A stretch of 64,000 nucleotides of DNA from Siphonodentalium dalli (GCA_032622095.1 CP136068.1:137091989-137155988); one strand, 5' to 3'. Numbered from the stretch's first letter, positions 23,813 through 37,215 are shown. Numbers and translations are program-made. The notes: generated by a model from the sequence alone, not told the origin.

Positions 23813-25140
23813 ATATAACTTCACCCCATTTATTTTGTTCCTTATTATGTCCTTCAACTTTTAAGCAATGTTAACAAGATACAAAAGTGGCCGTGTAGAC
23901 TCCAGACAAGATGGCGTCCATCATGGCCACCGTTTTTCAGACCAGACCCTAGGTCAGTTTTATGCAAATTATAGCGGAAAATCTGGTAAAATGTATACAA
24001 ATGTATATATTTTCGTGAAGCTAAGACATAATGAAACTTTTTTGGGCCAAAATTGAAACTCACCATCTAAGATGGCCGCCAAAATGGCCGCCGGAAGTTG
24101 AAAATATGACATTTTTTCACAAATATGTTCTAGATCAATTCATGCTGTTTGGAACTTGTTAAGTAATATGACTTTATTTAGTGTTGTGTATATTAACTGA
24201 TCATTGGAGCAATTAAATGTGCAACTAATGGGGTCCTAGCCCCTTCTGATCCCTCAAAAATTCGATTTTACAGAACGCGGTACAAAATTTTACAAAAAAT
24301 CATAATTGGGATTCTAGTCATATTTAAAAAAGAAATGAAAAGAACATTGTAATGTAAGTGAGGCATATCATTACCTATGAATATTCCAACTCTCTGGAAC
24401 CAAAAATCTTACCTTGGCTCAAAATGGCTGCGAAAATGGCCGCCAAAATATGGAAAATGGTAAATATTGCCCCAGTGTGTCCTGCAATCGCTTACAAGTT
24501 GTGGTTGATGTATACAATTGGCTAATCTGTATTCTATACATTGCATACTAACATCTCTGATGCACCATGGATCATTTTCACTATTGTCACCACTGACATC
24601 ACCAGAAATATGGGATTTTTCTCTCACAAACTTGACATAAATATCGGCAAAAATTCACTTTTCAGTAAAATGCAACTATCTTTGGTATCAAAGGTGTTTA
24701 TTGTTTTGGTCTATCTTAAGTGTGTCACACGGTGGTGTTTAAAGACTAAAATGCTCAAGATGGTTTCCAAAATGGCAACCAAATTTGTAAAAAGTTAAAA
24801 GCATATCCCGAACATTATTCTCTGCGTTATCCGAAAAAGATAGCAAATTGTGACTCACTTGGTTATTTTACGTATTAGTTAATTAACTGACAAATACGTT
24901 CTATTATATTTGTCCCAGTTCCGTATGGGACATGACAAATTCATTTTAAAGTTGCAGTATGGAATTTTGCGGAGAACCTCTTTTGTGATTCTGGCCATAT
25001 TATTGAAAGGAAATTGGCAGAACTTTGAGACGGAACTGAGATGAACCATCATGATATGTGGGTATTCAGGCCCACTATGATACAAATTTATCAACTGGAT
25101 ACAGGGTGGGAGCCAAGATGGCAGCCACGGAGTTACTCTA
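23813..25140 (+). repeat. Left arm of the large palindrome
   Basis: The arm pairs with the reverse complement of about 27440-28748 over roughly 1.3 kb at high identity, with small indels. Landmarks shared by the arms are CTTATTATGTCCTTCAACTT, GGAGTCTACACGGCC and AATTCATGCTGTTTGGAAC. It contains several AAGATGGC/AAATGGC-type motifs and no gene. Confidence 0.85.
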
Positions 25141-27439
25141 TGGTCATAGATGAGGATAATACAGGTATACAGGGAGTTATTGTATGGTCATGAATGATGT
25201 GTGGGTATATAGCGAGTCCCCTGTTGGTGACGGTGGGACATATATTATATATGTTGTGGATGTGTTATCATTGGTGGTGTATGGGGAGTAGATGTATGAT
25301 CATGTATGGCGTGTATATATCTTATGAGTGGCAAGTATGGAACTTATGAGTGGTCGTATGTGCTGGTATTGGTATATCTGGAAGGGCTCACCATTGGTAT
25401 TGTGCATATGTATACCTGGATTGACTATATGGTCATGTGTATGGCGAATAGGTATACATGTAGTGGTTGTATGGTCCATGGTGAGGTGAATATGTATACA
25501 ATGAGTGACTGTATGATCGTGAATGTAGTGAATATGTATACATAGAGTGACTTTTTGGTCATGTGTCGGGTGTAGGTGTATACCTGGTGTTCATGCATGG
25601 TGACTCGTGGCTGTATCGTCATTTGTGGTATGTACGGGTATAACCAAGTATGGTTGCATGATCAGGTGTATGTGTATAAAGTGGGTTACTATGTTGGCAT
25701 TTGTGTGGTGTTTATGTACATATGGAGTGACTTGGGTAATGGGTGGGTTGTACATGTGTATCTTGGGTGGCTATCGCTTTCCACAATAACTCAAGGGTAT
25801 GTTAGTTAATCAATAGAGAGGTCATGTCAGAGAGTTCTCCATCTTGATGATGTTTATGTAGATGGGGGACGTTAAGCTGTATACATGTATACATGTACAC
25901 CTGGCCCATGACCACGGGTGACCATACAGCCATGCGTCACAATGCAGGCACACCGGGTATACTCCTAAACATGACCCATAACCATATAGTCACTCCTTGT
26001 ATACCCATTCATCTCACCATTGTCCACAAGGTCACCCCCTGTATACCTATTCTCCAAACGCATGGTCAAATAGACAATCAATATCTACATCAACACCATA
26101 AAGTCATTCCGGTATACATATGCACCTCACCAATGGCAATATAGCCACTCGCTTCATACACATACCCTCACCCATGTCACCTGGTATACTCCTTCGCCTG
26201 ACCTATGACCATATAGTCACCCCGTGTGTACCTATTCAAAACATTCATACATGATCATGGCCAATCCTTGTATACATATTCACCTCAACATTGGCCATGT
26301 CACTCCCTGTATCCCGATTTGTCACATCATAGCCGAATAGCCACTCAAGATATACTAATACACCCCATCCATGTCATTATAGTCACTCCATGTATGCATA
26401 TGCACCTAATCCATGGCCATATAGCCACTCGCTATATACTCATATCCCTCGCCCATGACAATAAAGCAACACGTGTGTATGCTGGTATAACCTACACATG
26501 ACCATACCGCCACGAGTCACCAAACAGGATCACCAGGTATACGCCTGACACATGACCATTTAGTCACCCCCTGTATAGATGTTCATTACTTGTATACCTA
26601 CATGTACTCATCTCACCATTAACAATACAGCCACTACTTGTATACCTATTCGACACACATAGTCATATAACCACTCGATATACATAATCAGCCCACCCTA
26701 GACTATAGATTCACTCCAGGTATACATGTAAACCTCACTAATGTCCATTCATCCCTTCCAGATATACAAAAAAAACGCACACACGACCACTCAAACACTC
26801 CATACTTGCATATACACCTCACACATGACAATTCAGCAATTCACTGCATAATCATACACGCCATCCATGATAATACAGCTAAGCCTTATACACCCACAAA
26901 TGATAATACATCCACGATATATATAAATATACATCCCACCATTACCACACGGACACTCCCTATATACCCACACCCTCGATAATGTCCACCCAGCTTACTC
27001 CAGGTATTCATATTCAATCATGACCGTACAGTCATTCCATGTATACCTGTACACATTACCCGTAACCATAAAATCACTCCCTATTTATTCACACACCCCA
27101 TCCATGATCATACATACAACACATGCACATACCACCCATGACGTTACATTCACTCCATATATACACAATCAACACATAGATGACCATGTAGCTATATCCA
27201 TACACCACACCAATGACCATACAGGTACACCGGTTGCACCCGTACTGAATATACACAATCATACACCATAGAGTCACTCCATGCATACCGATTGACCTCA
27301 CACCTGACCATGACCTCTCCCTGTATACCTAGAAGCATCTTACCAAGGACAACCCACTCATAACCATATAGTCACTCATTGTATACCTACTCACATCAGT
27401 CATGACATACAATAACTCCCTGTATATTCACCTCACATA
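25141..27439. repeat. Palindrome loop: degenerate GTATACC-rich tandem repeats that reverse orientation
   Basis: From 25141 to about 25830 units read GGTATAC...GTGACT...ATGGTCATG. From about 25880 to 27439 they read in the opposite sense (CATGACCATATAGTCACTCC then GTATACC). Unit length is roughly 50-65 bp and strongly variable. The loop is itself inverted about a point near 25.85 kb. Open frames across it are repeat-derived. Confidence 0.8.
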
Positions 27440-28749
27440 TGATCATGGAGTAACTCCCTGGCTATGATCTTTGCATCCACACTGTATCCTGTTGACATTT
27501 TATAATAATGGACCAGAATAGCCAAAGATTATGGTCCATCTCATTTCTGTATCAAAGTTCTGCCCATTTCCTTTCAATAAATGTGGCCATAATCACAAAA
27601 GAGGTTCTCGGCAAAATTGCATACTGAGACAACCAGAATAGAACATATAGTTGTCAGTTAATTAACTAACATGTATAATAACCAAGTGAGTCACAATATG
27701 CTACCTTTTCGGATAATGCAGAGAATGTTCGGGATATATGTAAAAAATTAACATTCTACAAATTTGGTTGCCATTTTGGAAGCCATCTTGAGCAATTTAG
27801 TCTATAAACACCGTAGTGAGACACATTTAAGATAGACAAAAACAATAAACACCTTTCAATCCAAAGATAGTTCTATTTAACCTGAAAAAATGGTCCAAAC
27901 CTGAAAAGTTAATTTTTGCCAATATTTATGTCAAGTTTTTGAGAGAAAAGTCCAATATGTTTGACGATGTCAGGGGTGACAATAGTAAGAATTAACCATG
28001 GTGCATCAGAGATGTTAGTATTCAATGTATAGAATGCAGAATAGCCAATTTTATACACCAACCACAACTTGTAAGCGATTGCAGGACACGCTGGTGTAAT
28101 ATTTACCATTTTCCATATTTTGGCGGCCATATTGGCAGCCATTTTGAGCCAAAGTAAGAATTTTGGTTCCATTGATTTGGAATATTAATAGTTAATGATA
28201 TGCCTCACTTACATTACAAAGTTCTGTTCATTTCTTGTTGAAATATGACTAGAATCCCAATTGTAATTTTTTGTGAAATTTTATACCGCATTCTGTAAAA
28301 TCGAATTTTTGAGGGATCGGAAGGGGTTAGGACCCCAATTATTGTATATTTCGTTGCTCCAATGATCAGTTAATATACAAAACACAAAATAAAGTTGCAT
28401 TACTCAACCAGTTCCAAACAGCATGAATTGATCTAGAAGATATTTGTGAAATTATTTTATATTTTCAACTTCCGGTGGCCATTTTGGCGGCCATCTTGGG
28501 TGGTGAGTTTCAATTTTGGCCCAAAAAAGTGTCATTATGTCTCAGCTTCACGAAAATATATACATTTGTATACATTTTACAAGATTTTCCCGCTATAATT
28601 TGCATAAAACTGACTTAGGGTCTGGTCTGAAAAACGGCGGCCATGATGGACGCCATCTTGTCTGGAGTCTACACGGCCACTTTTTGTCTTGTTAACATTG
28701 CTTAAAAGTTGAAGGACATAATAAGGAACAAAATGAGTTGGGTGAAGTG
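27440..28749 (-). repeat. Right arm of the large palindrome
   Basis: Reverse complement of 23813-25140. It leads directly into the AAGTCCC...G-run...CTCCCGGACT terminus, so the element end is intact on this side. Confidence 0.85.
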
Positions 28750-28802
28750 AAGTCCCAGAGGGGGGGGGGGGTGCAAGGGTACCCCTTTTAGCTCCCGGAC
28801 TA
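28750..28802. repeat. Right terminus of the foldback structure
   Basis: AAGTCCCAGA, then a 12-G run, TGCAAGGGTACCCC and AGCTCCCGGACT form the inverted match of 9422-9472. Confidence 0.75.
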
Positions 28803-28809
28803 ATAAAGG

Positions 28810-29620
28810 GATTAGCAAAAATTTATACATAGCTGATTAGCTTTTTTTGGTTTAGTCGATATTCATATTTGCCAATGTCTGTCTGTCCGCTATAGAAATT
28901 AATTAATGTTTGGTCTTCTATGTGTATCGGGTTCCAAATGGGTCTAACGTGGGTAGCTTCACGAGAAATATAGTGGTGCATACTAAAATATCTAAAGTGA
29001 CGCTAGCTGATGGAGTCAGATTTGGTAAAGGCGAGAAAAGTTTATAGTAACCAATTCAATTCAAACATATTTGCTCATCTCCATGATACATAGAATCAAA
29101 TTGTGTGGTTTAAAGACACAATTAAACGTGGTGGCGTACAGGTCAGGGCAGGGTATTGAGGAGCGGTGCCAAAATTAATGAATTTGTTTTTACCGATTTC
29201 CACCAAACGTATATATAGGTACAGTATCTATGTCATATACGGACGCCTTTGGCGCCGTCTGGGTCAGGGATGGAGCTTGGTAGGGACATAACTCTATAAG
29301 TATTTCCGTGATATACGCGGAGTCTAATGATGTAGTTTTAATTTTCAAACTGGCACGGTCGGGTCAGGGATGGGGTTTGGTGAGGGGCACATAACATTGA
29401 TACAAACATTTCTGTCGCCGATTTCTACAACCGTATATTATATTAGTCATCTCCATTATATAGGTAATCTAATGATATGATTTAAAGTTGTCAAAGTGGA
29501 ACAGTCGTAATCAACATTAATAAAACATTTTATCGCAGCTTTACTCTAAATGTATGTGTAGCCTTCCCAATGATATATTATGAATCTAATGGTGTATAGT
29601 TAAAATTTTGTTTCGAAATA
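28810..29620. repeat. Degenerate dispersed repeat (same family as 7.94-8.77 kb)
   Basis: Four or five irregular units contain 'catctccatgata.ata..aatctaatg', 'gg.tcagg.atgg' and 'ccgatttccac.aaac.tatat'. It is non-coding. Confidence 0.55.
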
Positions 29621-30139
29621 TTGGGACCTGTTTCCATGACATATGTACATGTATATATTTTCTCTAGTTATCGCCAATTTTTGTTTTATTAAAACATGAC
29701 AGACTTATTCTCTATAACTTAGAGAACAAACCGCATGTTAAAATTTATGTAGATTTTTCGGCGTTATTAGCAAAATTACCAAAGTTTCCAATCGAGTACA
29801 TATAGAAAATTTGGCGATGAGTAATGAAAAACATACATATTCCAAAAGACAAGGGTTTATTTTAACAAAAAGAACACACGTATTCCTTTTCGTAAAGGTT
29901 TTGGATTTGTGGACAGTATCGGCTGAATTCTGGTCTCAGGTCTAGACCACCCTAATAATCACGGTGTTCCATGTCAGGACTTGGTCTCGCGAAACCACCT
30001 GGTCGCAAGCGGGGATCGGCGCATTGTTGTACAATCAACGACAATCGATGAAAATCTATGGACAAAGGCGTGCTGAGCGCTGCATCGAGATTGGTGTGTT
30101 GGTGTCTCCAAACTTGAGCATGTGAAAGCGGCTTATATC
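29621..30139. repeat. Spacer with an inverted motif shared with 31.93 kb
   Basis: GCTGAATTCTGGTC then AGGTCTAGACCA (about 29921-29949) is the near reverse complement of 31926-31953. The pair may be the ends of an old ~2-kb element that now contains the SINE. No gene is seen. Confidence 0.4.
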
Positions 30140-30482
30140 CGTGTTATATAGCGGTATATGTATGCCGTCGCCGTTCGACGGGGATCACGGGATAGGGGTG
30201 GTGCGGATTTCTCACCCCATATGCGGATGTCACGACGTTCTCAGTTTTACGGGTGGAGGAAAGTCTACGCAGATAGTAAATTCACCGAGAAACACTCCGC
30301 TGTGTGTAGAAATACCGACCCCGGAAAGGGACCGACAAACTTGCCCAGATACACGAATCAGATTATCCTCACTTAGAGTGGATCGCGAATCCGCGCTTGT
30401 CGGCATTCGAACCAGCTTCGTCAGCGCTAGATGGCAAATGGCGGCATAATGCCCCGAGCATTCTACCGACGGGACCACCGGC
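30140..30482 (-). mobile_element. tRNA-derived SINE
   Basis: On the minus strand from about 30482 the sequence reads TGGTCCCGTCGGTAGAATGC (A-box-like), and about 45 nt further on GGTTCGAATGCC (B box). These are the internal RNA polymerase III promoter elements of a tRNA-related head. A unique body of about 250 bp follows. The several frames of 70-100 codons crossing it are chance. The tRNA head is too degenerate to fold as a working tRNA gene. The subfamily was not identified. Confidence 0.65.
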
Positions 30483-30860
30483 GTCCTTTACAATCAATGT
30501 ATAGTAAAACAATATCGTTTGTTCAGACCAAGAACCAACTATATATTGTTCAACTTTGCGTCAAAATATTACACATAAATTACATTCAACTCTTGAAAAC
30601 ATTTCGAACCATTATTATAGGGGATATCAGGTGGGAATTTCCAACAACTGGAAATAGTGAGGTACTTGTTGGAAATTTTCAACAATTCATTGGGGTGAGG
30701 GGGTGACATGTGCAATGTAATTTCGCGGACTTGAGAATTTGCAATAAGTTGAAAATTTAGAAAGATTCTAAATAACTATCGCCGTGATTGAAGTTATTGA
30801 AAATAATTTTCCAGAAAATGTAATGGTCATAACGGGGGGGGGGGGGGGGGGGGGGGGGTA
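30483..30860. other. Spacer ending in a 22-G tract
   Basis: A short inverted pair 'ggaatttccaac/gttggaaattttc' occurs near 30630-30680. A G homopolymer of about 22 (30836-30858) ends two bases before the tandem duplication begins. Confidence 0.6.
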
Positions 30861-33336
30861 TCGGAAAAAAATCGAGATGGGTGCGTTGTATCACACTCCC
30901 GATAGCAGATATTTCCATTGCCATGTAATTTGTTTTCCAAATCCATGTTTAAAGATAAATTATGACAAATAAACCAATTTGACCAAATAAATCATTAATC
31001 AAGAGCAGGGGTCCCATGCATTTAATTTAATTTAATTCAATTTAATCGGACATTTCCTTATTTTGAACCACAATTTTTCGTTCTGTCTTAATATAATTTT
31101 GAGAGTTTTTGCTGTTATATTGTATATCCAGTCCAGCAATAATGTATTCTCAAATGATGAATTAGTACTATTAAAACTAGCTCCGACCTCATTTCATTTC
31201 AGAAACGAAAGACACCCGTATCCAATGCGGATTACGTTCCGATTGCAAAACTACTATCATTCCCTATTTATCCGTGTCAACCAAACCCATCGATAACATA
31301 TCAGAAATAATAGCACGAAAATCTGACTTAATCCATCTAACGGTAATATGCTTTCAAACACGGCAAGGATGTTATAAATAAAACTCCACTGTAAAGCCAG
31401 ATAAACGCACGCATGATTGACAATCAAATTACCAATCTGTATCGTTACTGCGAAAACAGAAAAAGGTATTCTCGTCTCAGGTTCAAGTCTCGGTTTATAC
31501 AAAAATCTCAGACCAGGGGGGGTACTAGGTCTCAGTTGTAGACTATTACCTATAACACACATAATTATCGATTATATTACATTTTGTCCAGTTCATATAT
31601 AATTATAATCTTTCTTCTACACGGCATATCAATAAAACACAATTCCTATTTGGTTAACATAAAGATAAATGCTTCCAAAAAATACATATGTTTCTGTTAC
31701 CAGAACTTGTTCGTTACCACATGGTTCGAATTATGAACAGACCGACACAGGCTTGAATGACAATAAGAAGGCAAACCATGGTTTACGTAAACCTGAGTTT
31801 CAAAAAGATGAGAATACGGACCAGTGCTGACCAATAATACCAGCTTACTCGCCTCGAAGCTGGGTAACACATGGCGATCACCGTGGTTTCGGCCTGGTCT
31901 AGACTATAGTTTACATGAAACCCTGGTCTAGACCAGGGACCAGAATTCGGCCGTTTGAGTTCTTAATCATTCCCCAAGATACATGTGTATAATGAACACT
32001 ATCTTGATGGATTTACCTAATGTAAAACTGCATCATCAATTCGTTGTAAAGATGGGAGTTTATATGCTCCAAATTATTATTCTGATATTGAAATAGTTAT
32101 AGACATCATTGAAAAGAACTCGAAAGAAATAAATCACAACCGCGTCGGCAGCTGACTTCAGAAAAAATCAACGCTTTGCTGGTGGGTTTTTGTTGACATA
32201 ATTCATAGGCTGTTGGTCACGGTGTCAGCTCAGAGTTGAGAATAGATGGGATGTGCTTTCGTCTATTTCAACACCGACAATGTTACCGTGATTTGTTGCT
32301 TTACACCTGCATAATGTTTTTGATGTGGGTTGTCCGAATGTAATTAAATCTAGACATGTACAAACATACCTAATTGTCTATTCAGTCCAACATTCTGTAA
32401 TGTATGTAATTAATTGATCAACATATCCCTCTTTTTTTCTTCTGGTTTGGTATAAATTCAGGTGTCGTAATATTTCTCAGGCAGTTTTAAATTCGCGCAC
32501 CGACGGGTGCGCGAAAAAAGTACTGCGCGAATTTAAATACAAATAAGGTATACATGAAATTTAGCTAATCTAAAAACAAATTGGAATTATCCACCCGAAA
32601 AAAAACCCATCAGAGTGGCTTTACCATCTGAATATTTCGCTGAAATAGAAACTTCTTAATATATAGGGAAGGCCGTGCTCGCTGTGATAAATTACTCTCT
32701 ATATACACTGGGCAAATCGACCTTTTCCAGTCTATCGGCTTTGAAATTGGAGATTGAGTCCGCTCAATAACCGATACTTTTATTAACATACACAACTAAA
32801 AGGAAAAATCGACAATTTCCCCACTGACAGACGCGCAACAACACTGTGTGAAAATGGTTCTGGCAATCTCAGTATATTAGGAGAGAATCCCTGCAGTACT
32901 GGTAATTGCTTATAGCAGCGTGATCTAATAGGCACAAGTTAAAGTTACAAAGCCGCTTGCAATCAAATAACGCTTTTATTATTTTTGCTTCATGATCAGC
33001 CGCTGCGATGTATTGTTGCATGTAGTTTACGAAAATGTGCGAATTATCTTTACCCCATTTCCCATATCGAGCATTAAAGTTTCTAAAAGGCTGTCACTTG
33101 AATTCAATCTCACCTCCACTATTTAACAGAAGCGGCTGTTGTCACACACGAATTTTACTTCATTAATATCAAGGGCAACTTTACCCTATTATGTTAGCCA
33201 CGTGATCAGAGTCAGTTTAAAGGAATGCGGAGCTATTTTCTAAAATAATGAGTATGATATATCGCTGTGAGAGAGCAATAGGATTCGTCTATCTTGTCAC
33301 AAAAAACATAACAATGAGATATTCATTTAATAAATG

Positions 33337-33472
33337 ACTTGAAGGTCGATTGCTGCCATCGGATTTTGACCGGCAGAGTATTTAAACAATGTGTGTGAAT
33401 CTCGAAGATTCACACGAACTTTGTTTAATAACTCTGCCGATAAAAGACATTGACCCAAATCGATCTTCAAGT
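33337..33472. mobile_element. Family G palindromic MITE, in unit 1
   Basis: The arms begin ACTTGAAGGTCGATT and end AATCGATCTTCAAGT. The palindrome centres on GAATCTCGAAGATTC, and GGCAGAGTAT/ATAACTCTGCC lies within the arms. The right flank (about 33473-33790) is also homologous to 63601-63960, so the repeated unit may be larger than the palindrome. Confidence 0.75.
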
Positions 33473-34137
33473 AATTCCTTATAATCATACACCAGTACAT
33501 TATATATAACATTAATAACATGAACAACTTTTCAAAACTACCAAACTAGTGTAAGTTGCACATTGTATACATTCTAACACAGTCTCCCTATGGCAACATG
33601 CAGCGAGCGCGTGTGCATGATCGGGTGAAGTGACGTAGGTGGTTCATCGCTTTTTAGGAAGTGGAGGCTGCAGTTATTGGTTGATGAACCTAGGAAATGT
33701 TCGTGTAAATCGTGGGCGATTTGTACTGATTCTAATGGGCGCTAATTGTGTGAATGTAGAGGGTGTGTGATTATATAATTATGACTCAAGAATTTAGATT
33801 ACCTTCTTGTAATTTCAGTTTATCTCATCGATAATAATTATGCTGATAATTTGTTCATGCACTGCATTATGAAACAAATAATAAACACATAATCTTTGAG
33901 ATAATATTTGCTCATGTTTGTCTGCCTGTCCGCAATACCCATTTACAGGGACTATCTAGGGAGGTCCAAACGGGTCAAACTGGGACAACGTTACGACGAT
34001 GCAACGGTACAGTTTAAATATTCCAAAAGTGGCACTGTTGGGAGTCCAGGATGGGAATAAGAGGGACACCATAATCTTGTTTGTTTGTCGCTGATTTTCA
34101 CCATCATCTCCATGATACAGGGACTGGTGTTGTTTAA

Positions 34138-34499
34138 CCCTTTACCCAACAAACCGGCCAAAACCGGCCAAATAAAGCTTCAACAGCCTAAAATATCTTG
34201 GGTCTGTCTCAATAAAACCATACAAATATGGATATCATTGGAACCGGCTCCTTGACCACATTGTGACGGTTATAGTTATACCCTGTGCCAATGCATTCTC
34301 TTATATATGCGAGTCGACCATAGGTCGCCTCGCATATATAAGAGAATGCATTGGCCTAAAAAAAACAATTTTTTCTTACATTCTTTAACAATTTTTAATG
34401 TGTTAAGCCAATGCATTCTCTTATATATGCGAGGCGACCTATGGTCGACTCGCATATATAAGATAATGCATTGGCACAGGGCCCTTCTGTTGGGTAAAG
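34138..34499. mobile_element. Family A piggyBac-like MITE, in unit 1 (right end lost)
   Basis: The left side TTAA plus CCCTTTACCCAACA is intact. Both internal hairpins are present. On the right GGGTAAAG runs into unrelated sequence, so the final GGGTTAA is missing. Confidence 0.8.
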
Positions 34500-37079
34500 A
34501 TGCCTAAGTGGAGTTGTCCGAATAACACACAACTCGTCAATGTCAGGGATGGGTTTGGGAGTCGATAGTACCACAATTGATGGCAAAAATATACCGCCGA
34601 GTTTCGGAAAAAAATCGAGATGGGTGCGTTGTATCACACTCCCGATAGCAGATATTTCCATTGCCATGTAATTTGTTTTCCAAATCCATGTTTAAAGATA
34701 AATTATGACAAATAAACCAATTTGACCAAATAAATCATTAATCAAGAGCAGGGGTCCCATGCATTTAATTTAATTTAATTCAATTTAATCGGACATTTCC
34801 TTATTTTGAACCACAATTTTTCGTTCTGTCTTAATATAATTTTGAGAGTTTTTGCTGTTATATTGTATATCCAGTCCAGCAATAATGTATTCTCAAATGA
34901 TGAATTAGTACTATTAAAACTAGCTCCGACCTCATTTCATTTCAGAAACGAAAGACACCCGTATCCAATGCGGATTACGTTCCGATTGCAAAACTACTAT
35001 CATTCCCTATTTATCCGTGTCAACCAAACCCATCGATAACATATCAGAAATAATAGCACGAAAATCTGACTTAATCCATCTAACGGTAATATGCTTTCAA
35101 ACACGGCAAGGATGTTATAAATAAAACTCCACTGTAAAGCCAGATAAACGCACGCATGATTGACAATCAAATTACCAATCTGTATCGTTACTGCGAAAAC
35201 AGAAAAAGGTATTCTCGTCTCAGGTTCAAGTCTCGGTTTATACAAAAATCTCAGACCAGGGGGGGTACTAGGTCTCAGTTGTAGACTATTACCTATAACA
35301 CACATAATTATCGATTATATTACATTTTGTCCAGTTCATATATAATTATAATCTTTCTTCTACACGGCATATCAATAAAACACAATTCCTATTTGGTTAA
35401 CATAAAGATAAATGCTTCCAAAAAATACATATGTTTCTGTTACCAGAACTTGTTCGTTACCACATGGTTCGAATTATGAACAGACCGACACAGGCTTGAA
35501 TGACAATAAGAAGGCAAACCATGGTTTACGTAAACCTGAGTTTCAAAAAGATGAGAATACGGACCAGTGCTGACCAATAATACCAGCTTACTCGCCTCGA
35601 AGCTGGGTAACACATGGCGATCACCGTGGTTTCGGCCTGGTCTAGACTATAGTTTACATGAAACCCTGGTCTAGACCAGGGACCAGAATTCGGCCGTTTG
35701 AGTTCTTAATCATTCCCCAAGATACATGTGTATAATGAACACTATCTTGATGGATTTACCTAATGTAAAACTGCATCATCAATTCGTTGTAAAGATGGGA
35801 GTTTATATGCTCCAAATTATTATTCTGATATTGAAATAGTTATAGACATCATTGAAAAGAACTCGAAAGAAATAAACCACAACCGCGTCGGCAGCTGACT
35901 TCAGAAAAAATCAACGCTTTGCTGGTGGGTTTTTGTTGACATAATTCATAGGCTGTTGGTCACGGTGTCAGCTCAGAGTTGAGAATAGATGGGATGTGCT
36001 TTCGTCTATTTCAACACCGACAATGTTACCGTGATTTGTTGCTTTACACCTGCATAATGTTTTTGATGTGGGTTGTCCGAATGTAATTAAATCTAGACAT
36101 GTACAAACATACCTAATTGTCTATTCAGTCCAACATTCTGTAATGTATGTAATTAATTGATCAACATATCCCTCTTTTTTTCTTCTGGTTTGGTATAAAT
36201 TCAGGTGTCGTAATATTTCTCAGGCAGTTTTAAATTCGCGCACCGACGGGTGCGCGAAAAAAGTACTGCGCGAATTTAAATACAAATAAGGTATACATGA
36301 AATTTAGCTAATCTAAAAACAAATTGGAATTATCCACCCGAAAAAAAACCCATCAGAGTGGCTTTACCATCTGAATATTTCGCTGAAATAGAAACTTCTT
36401 AATATATAGGGAAGGCCGTGCTCGCTGTGATAAATTACTCTCTATATACACTGGGCAAATCGACCTTTTCCAGTCTATCGGCTTTGAAATTGGAGATTGA
36501 GTCCGCTCAATAACCGATACTTTTATTAACATACACAACTAAAAGGAAAAATCGACAATTTCCCCACTGACAGACGCGCAACAACACTGTGTGAAAATGG
36601 TTCTGGCAATCTCAGTATATTAGGAGAGAATCCCTGCAGTACTGGTAATTGCTTATAGCAGCGTGATCTAATAGGCACAAGTTAAAGTTACAAAGCCGCT
36701 TGCAATCAAATAACGCTTTTATTATTTTTGCTTCATGATCAGCCGCTGCGATGTATTGTTGCATGTAGTTTACGAAAATGTGCGAATTATCTTTACCCCA
36801 TTTCCCATATCGAGCATTAAAGTTTCTAAAAGGCTGTCACTTGAATTCAATCTCACCTCCACTATTTAACAGAAGCGGCTGTTGTCACACACGAATTTTA
36901 CTTCATTAATATCAAGGGCAACTTTACCCTATTATGTTAGCCACGTGATCAGAGTCAGTTTAAAGGAATGCGGAGCTATTTTCTAAAATAATGAGTATGA
37001 TATATCGCTGTGAGAGAGCAATAGGATTCGTCTATCTTGTCACAAAAAACATAACAATGAGATATTCATTTAATAAATG

Positions 37080-37215
37080 ACTTGAAGGTCGATTGCTGCC
37101 ATCGGATTTTGACCGGCAGAGTATTTAAACAATGTGTGTGAATCTCGAAGATTCACACGAACTTTGTTTAATAACTCTGCCGATAAAAGACATTGACCCA
37201 AATCGATCTTCAAGT
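37080..37215. mobile_element. Family G palindromic MITE, in unit 2
   Basis: Duplicated copy of 33337-33472 at an offset of 3,743 bp. Confidence 0.75.

Larger units (their letters stand above)
30861..34603 (+). repeat. 3,743-bp tandem duplication, unit 1
   Basis: The unit begins TCGGAAAAAAATCGAG. It is followed immediately by unit 2 with the same start at 34604. By eye the units are identical apart from T at 32134 versus C at 35877. Contents: a GGTCTAGACC palindrome region (31910-31955), a TTCGCGCA hairpin (32490-32536), the family G MITE, the dispersed 'gatttccacca' repeat and a family A MITE. Open frames repeated at the same offset in both units show no recognisable domain. Confidence 0.92.

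Noticed and set aside
30400-30482. Functional tRNA gene
   Set aside because: A and B boxes are present, but I could not form an acceptor stem or anticodon arm; a SINE head fits better.
31063-31562. Frames of 77 and 101 codons present twice at the same offset
   Set aside because: They are repeated only because the 3,743-bp segment is duplicated. They overlap on opposite strands and show no domain.
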